Source of the DNA: Ischnura elegans | Taxonomy: Eukaryota; Arthropoda; Insecta; Odonata; Coenagrionidae | Reading direction: 5' to 3' | DNA length: 64,000 nucleotides | Assembly: GCF_921293095.1 (NCBI RefSeq) | Contig: NC_060251.1 | Coordinates: 57,801,585-57,865,584, forward strand | Shown: one piece after another, positions 47,901 to 58,819 of the stretch | Layout: each line of letters begins with the position of its first letter | Numbering within the stretch: position 1 is the first letter of the stretch | Made by a program: the position numbers and the translations under genes | The notes under the pieces: model-generated | What the model was told of the DNA's origin: nothing | Seen by the model: only the letters and a program-made list of their open reading frames with translations | Databases searched by the model: none

Positions 47901-50900
47901 TCAAAATTTCCGAAGCCTTGTTCTCCATTTGGTTTCGTTGCGTAATCCACGTCGCCCTCTGGGAAGCGATTAGCAATCGGCGAAATCTTTTTAAAAAAGG
48001 TCTCAATATGTTGTTAATCCTTTCCAGGAAACGTTTTTCCGGTTCGCAGGCCATAAAATCTTATCTTTAGCGCGCTATGTGCGAGCGCAAGGTCGTATCG
48101 CCTAATCTCTATATCTGATTTGTGGCCGCGAAATGGGGAAAATTTTCATCCGTGCGGAGCGATTATAAAGGGTTAAAAAACACATTACAATGACGGGAAT
48201 TCTATCTTTTCCAAGGAAATTTGGCCATGTATCGATGATCATCACTGCGATCAGATGAGGTTCTAAATTGTATCCGCGCAGTGGATTGGGCCGAACTTTA
48301 ATTTAGGCTCAAAAAGGAGAAGTACCCTTTATTAAATGTCATTTGCTTTGTATGTTTGTAGCCTTTTAAAAACTCCGTTTTTACATGTTTAGCTGTATAA
48401 TTGAAAAAAATGCTTATTGCCAACCGAATTCGTGTAAAAAATTAATAGGTGTAAATGATATCAAAGCCACCAATTTTTTGCCAGGAAGAACTCGAGAAGA
48501 AGGCGACGGAATTAAGAAACAGAAAAATACGTAAATATTTTTTTATTAAACTGTACCGCAACAGGCAGAAAATAAAATTGGCGAATAAATCCATAACGTT
48601 CTGTTACCAAATACTGTCTTTCAGTTACGACGTAAACATCGAATCAACCCTACAATCTGATTTATTTCTGCGCATGCGTAGCCTTTCGATGATCAATATC
48701 GGAGTCGAAAATTGATCTTACGCGGTTTGACGACTGAATATGTCGTTTGAAGTCATGGCGTCAAGGCAATCATGGATTTCCTAGTTATTGGTGAATTTCA
48801 GAAGTAGGTAGGTAGCGCTTAAAGCAAAGGCGGGATAAGGAGGAGGAAGGGAAGCCGTGACGTAAGTGATGGAAGAAGGAACTTAAAACAGCGTGGAATG
48901 AAAGGTGGGCGATGAGAAGAACATTACTGGTTGTTTAAAAATTACTCCAGGTGATTTAAGGCATTTATCAACCCCTCCTCAATCACCAATATAAGACAAC
49001 GAAATTGATTTTTTTTTCTTTCTTATGACCTCTATGTTCATGAAACGATACATATTTGTAAAAACAAAAAAAAGTTGTAAAATTGAATCATACATCGACA
49101 ATTTTAGCAAAATTTATCATTACTTAATTAATCAAAATTGATAGGTAACTATGAACTGTATTCACTTATTTTCCATCAATAAACAAATTCAATTAATAGT
49201 AAAAAAAGGTTTGTCAAAATTCTAGTCTCTTATTTTTAATTAATTTACAGCAGAATTCTTTTTATTTTTATTTTATTATTTTTCAAAATATTGTGACAAC
49301 ATTTTATGCCTTTGCGTACCAAATTAATAATTAATATGTACTCGTATTCATTCATAGCCCCGAGGAAAGTGTCTCAATATACCGAAACATTTGCAAAATT
49401 TTCATTTAAATACTTCAAGACCCAAATTAACGAGACAACGAAATATTCTTCATTCCGCTCCCTTCCCAGTAAACCTTATGTATAATGTATGATCACTCAT
49501 TCAACCCGAATATTAGTATGGATATGTGAGGGTAGAATTATCCCAGACTAAGCCAATAGCGTACCTATGTATTTTACGTATTCAGGGAAAGGAGGGAAGT
49601 TCCTTTCCCTGGGCCACCTCCCACATCGATAATTGTTTCGGGGAATCAGAGGACTTCACTTGTGATATGAACCCCGGACCCTTCACTAAATCAACCAACC
49701 ATTGGGCTACCACGCGGTTATGGTCCTAATTGTGTAGTCAAATCAATTTTAACTAGCTACGTCTGTTTCAATATTATCAGCAGACAACAAATCCAGTCAA
49801 TACATCAAAAGAAACACGGCATATGCATTAATTGCTGGCAGCTCTTGAGTAGAGACATGATAAAAGATGTACATAATGAAGTGCCTATTCTCCAAAAATT
49901 TCATTGGGTCATAACTTTGATAATTAAAGATTTTTTATCAGTAGATTACATCTACGACTACATATTACTCTGCAAAACTCCATAGGTGTTTTGCAGGGGG
50001 TTATCACCAGCATGAACCAGAGGATTAAGGACCACCGCGCACTGACAACTTTTTCGACAACTATTTAGTTGCTAAAAACCCACGCGGTCTATTCCAGTCG
50101 GCAACAGTTTACTCACCCTCGGAATGGGTCCGGTCGCAATTATATACTTGCGGCAACTAAAAAGTCGCCCGTGCGCGAGGCCACAGTCAATGCCGTACAG
50201 TGTTTCATTGGAACTTCCTCAAAGCAACTAAATAGTTGCTTTATGAAAGTTGCCAGTGCACAGGGCCCTAAAATTTACTTCCACTAGCATGGACTATACT
50301 TAATGTACGCTATGTATGACACATAATCTAGTATATCTTACTTTTGTAGGCAATCTACCTATGAAGATTTTCATCGATTGAAAACGTAATTTTTGCCCAA
50401 TAAGCTAAAGATAAAAAAATAAACTTTTCGATTTGTTCCGGAGAGTAACGTAAGGAGATTCCAACCCCATGTCTCCACAAAACGCCTGACGTAATGCCTT
50501 GAGTGGACCCTAAGGACTTGGAAGGATCAATCGGAGAGTGGGGGGTGAGGGGTCAATAAGGGAAGGGATGGAGGGGGATGCTGTCAGGGAACGAAATGGT
50601 TTCTGCCAGTCAGAAAAGATGGGGAGAGAGGAGCAAGGAATCAAAGGGAGTGGTCAATGCGAGGTCTACGATGGGTGGGTGAGGAGGTAGTGGGAGAGGG
50701 AGGCTAGGCTCGCGGGCCAAGCGTCACGGTCAAATAGGCGGCAATTGACGCAGTGCTAAAAGCGCGGGAGGATTCTCGTTTCTCCCGCACTCGAGCTAGA
50801 TTTGCGGCGTCTTCCCACCCACACCTCGCGGATGACCAAATGTCAAGGCCCGCGCCTCACAAGGTTTGTCTTAAGCCTGAATCACACAACAATTTTTTTT

Positions 50901-53900
50901 CCATCCCTTCCAAGGACAGCTCCAGCGATCGCTGAATGGCAAAAATGACTGTTTCTCGCGATCATTTTCCGCGATGGCACGAGGGATGAAAATCCCATCC
51001 CTTTTTCCACTACTCCCTTTTTCCGTTGCTGAAACCATAGGTGGCCCCGTCCTACAGACAATGAGAAAGTTAGGCCGCTAACAGCGATTGTAACGTCACG
51101 CTTGGCTTCTAATTGAATGACAGTTGTAAATAAGGAAAGTGGTAGAGTAAGCGATGGAAAAGTGCCCCAATATTAGATTAGAGGATTCTTAAGTCTGCCG
51201 CTAGAATTGTTGTCGCTCCGCGTGCATTGAAAACAGATTTCAAAATCGCCACTCGTGGTGCTATCAGTCATCGATATTCACTTGTCACGAATAAATGCGC
51301 GTCAGTAATATGTAACCGAGTCAATAAATCGCATCAAACACACATTTAGCGCATACGGGACGATTGTTAACAAAAAAAGACCACTTCTACTACGGTTAAC
51401 GCCACACTTGGCAGTTACTTGAATAACAATTTTGAGTACCAAAAGTGATGGAAAGAGTTATTGTGGGAATGACGGTGTGATTCAGAAATAGGTGGATTTC
51501 CCATCGCATGGTTAGCAACGTATATGAATACGATTTTTTCTCGAGTAACAAAGGACTTAAATGAATACCATGCCGAATTGGGTTGACTTATATTTATCAT
51601 AGAGCACTTGATTCAACTTTCGTTTTCGAGTCGAGGATGAGGCGAACGATCTCTTGTGATTTATTTCCATAGGCACTTGCGGATGATTCTTTTAATAGCT
51701 TCCGTTCCGAGGTTTTTCCACCAAATATTTCTTATCAGATCTGTATTTCCGTCGGAAATGCTTATGGATGATGTTTGGCATCAGTCGGAAGTTGCTCGAA
51801 ACGGTGCGATGTGATGAAATTTAAGTTCATTTTTTCGTCTCGATGACTAATCTTAATGTTCGTAACTACTCAAAATTCAATTTCTACACTCTTATCCTTA
51901 ACTTGATTCGTCTTTTTGTTTGTTTGATCGACGGAATCTTATAATTGATTTTTAGCCACTTCCCACTGTCGGATCTCGGCTTGCAATTTTGCACAATTGG
52001 TTGCTTTTGTTTGCAATACAATATTCAATAATCGGGCATTTAAAAGTTTTTTCCGTTGTGCTCTTTAACTAAATTTCCTTCTGGAAAAATAGTCCAGTTC
52101 ATTCTGAATTTTTTTCAAATTTTAACTTTCTTATAATTCACAATCAGGTATTATTTAAAACAATACTAATTACGATTGTTGTAAGGTTCAATATTTTTGT
52201 GCTCTAAATAATTAACTGAATTTCCTTATGGAAAAATAGGTCTGTTCATTCTGAAATTTTATTTTTCAAATTTTAACTCTCTTATGTTTCACAGTTATGT
52301 ATTAGTTAACACAATACTAATTACGATTATTTTAAGGCTCAATATTTTCAGATTTAATGCCAAAAAGTAAGCGAGTAACAAAGTCGATAACATCATTCAC
52401 CACCAAAAAGTAGATAATAAAAATAAAACGAATAGTTCGAAGATACACACGCATTCCAAAAACAGTATAATTGTAAGAAATACATTTTTCATCCCTCGGA
52501 GCATTTAAGGATGAGTGCCAATTCTAACTCACCCATCACGCTCTTCTGCACTCATTTATAACAAACCTAATTAGCACCCACGCTCCGAGTGATGAAAAGC
52601 TTATTCTTAACTTTTGGTGCAATTTTTACTTTTTTTTTTTTGAAAAAACGTATTTTCTTTTATCTTTTTTTAAATTTTATTTAACAATTCGTCGCATTGT
52701 GAAGGACTCTATGTATTCGTGACTACTTCAATTCAGTTTGTTGCTGATTCCTCTCCATAGGCATTTTTCCCTTTTTCATTTCAACTAAATAAATCATAAT
52801 GACTTTTTGGAAAGAAAATGGCTGTATTATTTTACTATCAGAAAATTAAATTATTGTCCGTCGTTAGCTCCATCTTCACCCTGAACTTAAGGCTGTACTT
52901 TGAACAGGCTAAAATGCATGGTTCTGCTTCAAACGTGCGTGGGTTCAATATGAAACTGGAGGTGAATTGGACTCTTGATCTGCATGTTGGTATCTCATAT
53001 TTGTTACCTTTCCGATCTCCTTTCTCGCAATATATTCAAAATGAGAATGTATAGTGGAATGACATTTAAAGAGGTTGCTGTTTGGAGGTCTGTGCCCTTT
53101 TCAAAGCTTATCCACCGAACATTGCGTTTTGAATTCATATTCCTGGAACGCAACGCCTTTACTTCGTTGATCCTTACGACTTCTTTACCTTTGCCTCCCT
53201 GCCCATGCTAGCCACGTCGCTGGCCCCATTCTCCGCCCCTCAACACGACTGCGTTTTCAACCATCGTCCTTCTCACCCGCTTTTCTACATTCGATTATTT
53301 TCCTCTGAATGCCTGTACGTGGTGACCTCTAAACACCTTGCTTGCTGTGGTTGTGCGATCACACTATGCGTAAGGGTAACTTATTATTATGTAGATACTA
53401 GATGACCCGGCAAACTTGGTTATGCCGTATAAATTATTTCTAGTCAATATTTTGGTATTCAAATAAAAAATAACTGACTTATTATAAGTGCGTGGGGATG
53501 TGGTATACGACTGAAAGAGAAATGGCGCGCTTGAACGATGACCACCTATAAAAGTAATGAAACAACAAACATTTATTTCTGAATTCATTTTACTTTCATT
53601 GTCTTTATCAATAAATTTCAAATTGCATCTATATCATTAATTATGACCGTTAAAAATAGAAACATTATCAGTCTCTTAGTGCAATGAAGTGTACGATATT
53701 TTTAGTGAGTCCATCTTTAGACAGCACAAACAAACTGGATGGTTTACCCACGCGAGAGTATGCCAGGTAAAGTTGAGAATGGAGAAGAATTAAAAATAGT
53801 TTACAGCATATTCTATGGCCTAATGAACATACGCACCAAATTTCATAGGAATCGGTCTAGCCGTTTCGGAGGAGTTCGGAAACAAAAAACCGTGACACGA

Positions 53901-56900
53901 GAGATTAGATACTGGGTGTTTCAGGAGGAATCTGCAGCACTTCAGGAGGTGGTAGAGCAGATAATTTTAAGTATTTTTGTCCTTAAAATGGGGTCGCAAC
54001 TGCTTAGGTACTGAGCTGTTGCAACGCAAACTTTTTTAATACACTTTTAAGTAGGGATGGACGGATCCAGGATTTTTTTCGGATCCGGATTCGGATCGGA
54101 TCCTTGATTTTCGGAGCCGGATCTACGGATCGGATATTTTCGGATCCAAATGCATTTTCAAATTCCTGCAATTAAACGAAGTAATTAATCAAGTTTACTC
54201 TGGGTACGTACAATCGATGGAATGCTTTTTAGATTTTCACACACATTTTAATATTTTTATAAATTTTCAATTTGTTTTTTTTTTAACATCTTTACATGCT
54301 CAGGACCTAAACTGTTACGCTTGGGTTTGGAAATGAAAATATGAAAAATCTTCGGATAAACCACTGACCAGTGGCGTGGGACAAGAATCGCATGCGACGG
54401 CACATTCGAATAGAGAATCGGAACTCTTTCCACCCTTATGGGGTGTTGCATTCACTGAAGCTATTATTTAAAATTTCGGATCCAGATCCGATGTCTTCCG
54501 CGACTTTGGATCCGATGTATCCGATGAAGGGCAATATCCGCGGATATTTCGATCCGAAATATCCGATACGACCATCCCTACTTTTTAGTTACCATGAAAA
54601 CGGTTTTTCTTTGGTATCCTGCATTTTTGACATTTTATTTAATACTGTGGATTCATAAGGACATGAAATAATTAAGGTTGGACGAAAATGTGCAATTATA
54701 ATTGTCTGGAAAATTTAATTTCACCATAGGTGAGATTGCGCAATCGTATTGAATTGAAGCTCAAAGATTAAATCTCCATCGCAGAGGACTTTTCTTTGTG
54801 GAATTCATCTATATCCGTGTTTTAAGTGTACTAATACTAATTAGACACCAAGTGTAATTTGTATGTATTACTTTTTTATTTCTCCTGTCTAATTTTTACC
54901 TCTCCATTGCCCATCTCCAACTTCCTTCCCACCCATTTCTGTCATTTCCCACCGCGGTGGCTTTCCACATGACCTTTGCCCATTACTCAACTTCCTCCCG
55001 CGACATCCACGCCATTTCCCGCACACCTTAACCCCCCTCCCTACCTCCGCCTCCCATCTCTTTCTATTCGCAGTACGAAGCGGTTAAGAAGCTTACGGCA
55101 GACGCCAAATACGGTGAGTAGACCGCCTTCCCGCCGCACCCCCGTACAATTCGTCCCGTATTCTGAACTCACCGCCGACGCGCCATAAAGCAAAAAAGCC
55201 TTATGCATTCGAGATCAGTCCAATTCGCAATACGAGCCCCCCGTTCTCGAGTGTGTTTATTTATGTATTTTTTTTGGGCACGCATCTAATCCTTCAATCC
55301 CACCGCGTGTGCGTGTGGACTACATTTTCGATGGCGGAGTTGTGTGTCGAACAAAGGGAAGTTCGCGTACGCACTCGCACGTTTGCATGAGGATGGGAGA
55401 GTTTCCTGGTTTTGGGTGGAAAGGATGCATCCATCGTGTATGGAAATGGGAGATGTGACACACTTCCTCGCGTGCATTATGGGCGTGTATTCTCTGTTGG
55501 TGCATTTTATCATGTTTCGACGTGGATTAAAGGCTGGGAGCTGACTTCTTTGAGAGGGAAAGATTGTGTGAGTGAGGTAAAAACCGGAAACCTACCCTTC
55601 CTGGTAGGTGATCGAATTAGGTGTCGAATGGAGTCGGTATTAAATATGAAATTCCATTTGCAGTAAAAACTTTTATTGCTCCGAACTCAACACTTCGCTA
55701 CGGGTATTGGACAATGACTAGTAAAAAATGTGCCCCAAAAAATATATTCTTTTTCAAAACAAATCAAAAACACACCACAGGCTACCGCTCAAATCAAAAT
55801 CCAAACTCGAGGCATTACAAAAATTTAATGAATGACACCAAAAATAAAGGCAATATTTGCTCTATCCAACCGTCATGATATGTTGTATGTTGAAAGGTTT
55901 TCGCAGAATTTATGTCCAAGGTGGATGAAGTGGTTATGAGGTATATGTAATGTTGTAGAATAGATATATAACATGTGGATGTTTTATTAATAGATAAGTC
56001 ACGGTAGTTGCCGTGGTAAATGGAGCAAATCGCCGGTATTAAAGATTTTATGAAATTAAAATACATGTCTATACCAAAATGTAAATCAGAATAGTGATTA
56101 CGGTATGATTCAATCGGAGGAACCTTAGTAATTAATCCACTCTCATTGGTAGATGAGCGAATTACCATGACTTTTTTATTTCGAAATGTAAGCGTAATTG
56201 TGCTTAAAAGAATATATGCTTGAAGTTTTTCAATAATGTGCTGATCAAGTATTTCTCTGGCGATATCGATTCTATAATGATCTTATGCATTGTATTTTGA
56301 TCGTTATTCGATAAAAATTTTATTCAATTTTTAAACCCTCTCGTCGAAAATAAAAACCGACTCTGCTAAAGAAATTAGTTGACGCTTATATTCAACTTAA
56401 ACTCATTCCCAACTATTTTGGATGTAATGAATTAGCTAGGTTCCTGAAGTAAATATTACGACTATAAATGATTTCTATTAATATTTTTCCACTGTCGTTT
56501 TCTGCAATAGATCCACTAGGACTTTTTTGGGCGTCCGTGTGTAATCAATTCACCGCGTCCATTCATTCCCTAAAACTCGCCCGCCCCTCTGCCCAATCCC
56601 TGTGTTATTTGGTTTTGAAAGGAATGCCAGTGACAATGTAAGCTCTAGCTGGCACAGCTCTCTATTGAGGTCCTTTATTATCCGTGCCCGATTTCAGACG
56701 AGGGCGATCGGGAGGGTGCGGTGGCAGCGCTGTCGTTCGTGATCCGCGGCGCAGTGCGGCACGGCGTGCTGGCGGGCGGCGAGCGGGGCGAAGGCGAGGA
56801 GGCCATGGTGCTTGAGCTGACTCAGCTGGGGCTGCCTCGGGAGCTGGCCAAGGCCATCGCCAAAGCGGCCGCCGGCGGCGCCAACCAACTGCGCAAGCAC

Positions 56901-58639
56901 TTCAGGGAGACCAGCCTTAGGCGTGAGTATCTATAAACATGGCACATATACATGGCCCGTTTAGCTCTACGAACTCTGACCCCCATTATGACCTTTGGAG
57001 GTCAAAAACTCAACAATACGGATCCATGAACTGCAAACCTGACTTGGGCACCCTTTAAAACCTATGGTTCCACACGTTGGTTGTCATGATGGCCCAACGT
57101 TTTACTCTATGACCTTTGACCTTTGTATTAGCCTTGGAGGTCAATTAGTGGATAAGACGGGTATTTGGACAATACCAATGACTTGGGCACCCTTTAAAAC
57201 CCATCGATCGCCACATTTGTTGGTATGTCATTCTTTTTGCCACTCCTATGACCTTTACTGTGACCTCACAGGGTCAACTGTTAAATTTTCGTAAATAAAA
57301 GTGTTATTTTCGGTTTCCTCATGTCCGAAAACCTAAGAATTTACTAAACTACGAACTAAAGAATTGGTCAATGAAATTCAGACTTTTTTCCATCTCGATC
57401 TTTTGATTGAGTGCCAGTCATGCTTGGTATTTAATTATAAGAGTTATGGAATTTACTCACATTGATTGAAGTCCTGCATGATGGCATATGATGACATGTA
57501 TCTTGGTGGATTGTAGTGAATCACTTGGAGTCTGCTGAGTGGGGTCCCTCGGAACGGATTGGGGAGATGAACACGGACATAAATGGAGGACAGAGGCTGA
57601 AGCTTAAAGTCAAAGGACCAGTCACTTGGGATGGGCCAACAGATGCTGTCACAAGCCATGAAATCATATTGACTCCTCTAATTGTGCCTACTTTAATACA
57701 AGGTATGGTTTTACATTTATATCCGCATTATTTATGTACCCCAAGGATGAATTTTGCCATTAAAAAATAAATAAAAACAGAATTTTTTCTGGCAAACTTC
57801 ATTCTTGGTGTATAAAAATTTTCACCCATGCTTGTGACTGGGTGAAAAGTCGCTTGTTTCATGCAGTGATCATTTATGTATTTCATAGTTTGCTCATAAA
57901 TCATAATTATGTATTCTGAATAGTTATATCGAATTAATAACTCTTTTAAGGCATGGAAGTACATTGTATACTGAAAAATGTAAGAAAATTATATTTAACT
58001 GTAATAGTAATCAAATGTCCTGGTCCAACCATGACATTAGATTTTGGGGACCAGCAGAGACAGAAAAAGACAAGTGGTTCATACGATAACACAGAGCACA
58101 ATGACCTTTATTGCATGAAAAAACAAAAGACAACTGAACTGGTAATACTGCACAGTAAAAACACAAAATAGTACCATCATACAGCTAACAGATTACACAT
58201 TTCCATATAGCAGTTGATCCTCATCCCTGTTCTGTTTTTGAAATACATAGTGATTAATTTTTCATTAACTACAGTAGTTATCAAAAATGAATTTTGATGT
58301 GTATAATTATTTTTAATTCCACTGAAAACTTGTTCTTAAAGCTGGCTTAAACAACCTCTTATTTAATGAGTAGTCATTAGATTCCTTCAAAGATTTTGAT
58401 GTTGTATAATTTTGTAATTTAAAGCTCTCCATGTCAAAATGTATTTTAATATCATGTCTCAAAAATTTGCTATTTCTAATGCTGAAGTTAAAATTTATGT
58501 GTGTACTTTGAAAAGTAACGCACTCAGTCTTGCTTTATAAATAACTTCAAGGGTTTCATATTATATTTTCTTATTTGCTATTTTTAATTCCCTTTTTGTA
58601 GATCTGAAACGTGCCCTGAGCAGAATGGAAGAAATGTGA
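35963..58639 (+). CDS. COMMD4: COMM domain-containing protein 4 (COMMD4), 7 coding exons
   Basis: Seen: exons 35963-35965, 37302-37373, 38190-38255, 55074-55113, 56698-56922, 57517-57702 and 58602-58639 join into 630 nt (209 residues plus stop). All introns are GT-AG and the phases are compatible. The N terminus [17 protein letters not shown] (2-18) and KLTADAKY (53-60) are close to vertebrate COMMD4, a protein of about 199 residues. The N-terminal helical domain spans roughly 1-130 and the COMM domain 131-209, ending [11 protein letters not shown]. Known: COMMD proteins assemble with CCDC22 and CCDC93 in the Commander complex for endosomal cargo recycling and affect NF-kB and cullin ligases. 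Odd: exon 5 has an insertion-like Gly/Ala/Glu-rich stretch, and the COMM region lacks the usual W-R-x-D-Y string after Trp144 (EWGPSERIG instead). The assembly gap lies in intron 1. Identity is very likely. Confidence 0.92.
36990..37189. other. Assembly gap (200 N)
   Basis: A run of exactly 200 N inside COMMD4 intron 1. The 39 bp before it and the 39 bp after it are near-identical (gactactgttttcctctc ... gtatgaattttaca/gca), so the real gap may be zero or negative in length. Confidence 0.95.
37302..37373 (+). CDS. COMMD4: COMMD4 coding exon 2
   Basis: Acceptor gacgccaacag, donor CTG before gtgagt. The 24 codons encode residues 2-25 ([20 protein letters not shown] then LSRL), the most recognisable part of the protein. 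Confidence 0.93.
38190..38255 (+). CDS. COMMD4: COMMD4 coding exon 3
   Basis: Acceptor actcattttcag, donor GGAT before gtaagt. The 22 codons (residues 26-47, [20 protein letters not shown] then LD) match the second helix region of the family. Confidence 0.93.
38993..39231. mobile_element. hAT-type MITE, 239 bp
   Basis: The 8-bp flanks TTAAAGGC (38985-38992) and TTAAAGAC (39232-39239) differ at one base. The termini read CAGGGGTGTCATGGTGCCGG and the complement of CAGTGACGTCATGGC. ggaacgc and gcgttcc are mirrored inside. It lies in COMMD4 intron 3. Confidence 0.65.
39393..39414. repeat. Poly(C) tract, 22 bp
   Basis: An uninterrupted run of 22 C on the plus strand in COMMD4 intron 3. Its exact length may be unreliable. 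Confidence 0.9.
39654..39988. mobile_element. TA-flanked long-TIR MITE, 335 bp
   Basis: CAGGGTGCAGAAAAAGTG...ttttagccctgg at the left and its complement at the right (ccagggttaaaatttcgcat, then ttttctgcaccctg) form TIRs of about 85 bp flanked by TA. This is a Tc1/mariner-like non-autonomous form. The 102-codon frame crossing it is fortuitous. Confidence 0.75.
40304..40519 (-). CDS. Possible antisense exon in COMMD4 intron, function unknown
   Basis: On the minus strand an open frame (about 70 codons, with an ATG at 40485) ends exactly at a strong donor, CCACG before gtaagtat. It encodes a hydrophilic, basic segment: [20 protein letters not shown], then [12 protein letters not shown] and [18 protein letters not shown] possible acceptor (gtgcattacag) precedes QDEH. 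Composition is more coding-like than its surroundings. No family was recognised and no partner exon was found, so this is a lead only. Confidence 0.35.
41108..41348. mobile_element. AAGGCC-TIR MITE, third relative
   Basis: It starts aaaggccattttatactggg and ends with the complement-like cccttgtaaaacggcctttt. The interior (gaatgcatgggc, catgttctatattcgtccgt, gcatttacgca) is related to the element at 23730-23966. Confidence 0.6.
43011..44790 (+). repeat. Two-unit local duplication, period about 1.25-1.5 kb
   Basis: Blocks repeat in order: gatcgccctcatcgatgtatgg (43014 and 44266), gttaagttgt...aacgagt (43125 and 44651) and catccttgaagatgtg (43211 and 44743). Part of unit 1 (43385-44070) also matches 6740-7140. 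In unit 2, cgttcgcaacaacttagcg at 44378 is inverted relative to the block at 44651. No coding frame persists. Confidence 0.55.
45025..45620 (+). repeat. Tandem duplication, 297-bp unit, two copies
   Basis: Copies start at 45025 and 45322 with tagtgcactactt and share agcgtagaatgatatttt, tagagtaaaagag, ggtacaattttcgta, tttgtcgtgagaaag and acataaaattcat in order. They are diverged, with small indels. Confidence 0.75.
45621..47820. other. COMMD4 intron 3, nothing further recognised
   Basis: A block at 44571-44615 (gtgtttatcaccctc, gccaaaataggatccaatt) recurs at 46082-46125. No exon with splice support was identified. Confidence 0.4.
47827..48054 (-). CDS. Possible antisense ORF ending at a splice donor, function unknown
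   Basis: The minus-strand frame from ATG (48054) has in-frame stops just upstream and runs 75 codons. It ends FDR* only by reading through a good donor (GATAG before gtaagagg, near 47830), so it may be a first coding exon. The product would be basic and helical ([50 protein letters not shown]). No family was recognised. The complementary strand is also open, which lowers confidence. Confidence 0.28.
   Translation of the reverse strand: MACEPEKRFLERINNILRPFLKRFRRLLIASQRATWITQRNQMENKASEILKLGMVGLGLNKISGYFLLDDWFDR
48060..50035. other. COMMD4 intron 3, AT-rich
   Basis: Short frames at 48455-48715 and 49526-49729 have no splice or domain support. Nothing else recognised. Confidence 0.4.
50039..50260. 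mobile_element. MITE with 37-bp TIRs, 222 bp
   Basis: gcactgacaactttttcgac, then aactatttagttgc, at the left is mirrored by gcaactaaatagttgctt, then tatgaaagttgccagtgc, at the right. No target duplication could be assigned. Confidence 0.7.
50262..52050. other. Purine-rich and AT-rich intron sequence
   Basis: 50500-50720 is G/A-rich (runs such as gtggggggtgaggggtc). A weak relative of 51060-51150 occurs at 51380-51460 (acgccacacttggcagttac). No gene recognised. Confidence 0.4.
52058..52350 (+). repeat. Tandem repeat, about 143-bp unit, two copies
   Basis: Both copies share aatttcctt.tggaaaaatag, gttcattctgaa, caaattttaact, acaatactaattacgatt and ggttcaatattt/ggctcaatatttt in order. Confidence 0.7.
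52487..52600. mobile_element. Short TIR element, about 114 bp
   Basis: tttttcatccctcggagc and gctccgagtgatgaaaagc are inverted copies about 80 bp apart. Confidence 0.5.
53398..53909 (-). mobile_element. Non-autonomous Helitron, 512 bp
   Basis: On the minus strand it starts A-TCTAATCTCTCGTGTCACGG and ends with a hairpin (CGGCA ... TGCCG), then GGTCAT, then CTAG before a host T. Hairpin plus CTAG and insertion between A and T are Helitron hallmarks. The 5' half carries the widespread arthropod motif represented on the plus strand by ccaaatttcataggaatcgg. No Rep/helicase is present. Confidence 0.7.
54052..54580. mobile_element. hAT-type MITE with ggatcc repeats, 529 bp
   Basis: The termini are TAGGGATGGACGGATCC and the complement of TAGGGATGGTCGTATCGG. 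Flanks CTTTTAAG and CTTTTTAG match at 7 of 8 bases. Subterminal regions are packed with cggatcc/gatccg units. Confidence 0.7.
55074..55113 (+). CDS. COMMD4: COMMD4 coding exon 4
   Basis: Acceptor tttctattcgcag after a long pyrimidine tract, donor TACG before gtgagt. It encodes [13 protein letters not shown] plus the first base of Asp61. It follows a 16.8-kb intron. Confidence 0.92.
55114..56697. other. COMMD4 intron 4
   Basis: A GC-richer start followed by AT-rich sequence. No repeat or nested gene was recognised. Confidence 0.5.
56698..56922 (+). CDS. COMMD4: COMMD4 coding exon 5
   Basis: Acceptor cccgatttcag, donor AGGC before gtgagt. It encodes residues 61-135 ([20 protein letters not shown] ... 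[20 protein letters not shown] ... [11 protein letters not shown]). The LSF(V/I)...QLGLP...LRKH pattern is that of COMMD4. The exon is strongly GC-rich, and the [16 protein letters not shown] linker is longer than in vertebrates. Confidence 0.93.
56989..57276. promoter_or_regulatory. Cluster of nuclear-receptor half-sites in COMMD4 intron 5
   Basis: TGACCT/AGGTCA half-sites lie at 56989, 56999, 57110, 57117, 57138, 57249 and 57261, with a near match (AGGGTCA) at 57270. The pair at 57110-57122 is a direct repeat with 1-bp spacing; 56989-57004 is an everted pair with 4 bp between. Two copies of a unit of about 139 bp (tgacttgggcaccctttaaa at 57040 and 57179) explain part of the density. Confidence 0.4.
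57517..57702 (+). CDS. COMMD4: COMMD4 coding exon 6 (COMM domain)
   Basis: Acceptor gtggattgtag, donor ACAAG before gtatgg. It encodes residues 136-197 including [21 protein letters not shown] and [14 protein letters not shown]. It covers most of the COMM domain. Confidence 0.9.
58602..58639 (+). CDS. COMMD4: COMMD4 coding exon 7 (C terminus)
   Basis: Acceptor tccctttttgtag. It encodes [12 protein letters not shown] (198-209), then TGA at 58637-58639. The segment corresponds to the ELKQAQ-type terminal helix of the COMM domain. Confidence 0.92.
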
Positions 58640-58795
58640 CTTCAGTCAGCTGGGCCTCATTTGCATACTTTTCTATGCATATGGTTGAACTTTTGATATA
58701 AAGTACCATATTATGTGGTGCATTCCATTTTATTACATTGTACATAACTATTGTTTATTATTTACATTGAAATGTAAATTTTTTCAGTTGTTTTC

Positions 58796-58801
58796 ATTAA
58801 A
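58796..58801 (+). promoter_or_regulatory. COMMD4: Candidate COMMD4 poly(A) signal
   Basis: ATTAAA about 160 bp past the stop. AATAAA hexamers at 59027 and 59568 are alternatives giving longer 3' UTRs. Confidence 0.35.
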
Positions 58802-58819
58802 TGTTCCAGCTTATCTGTA

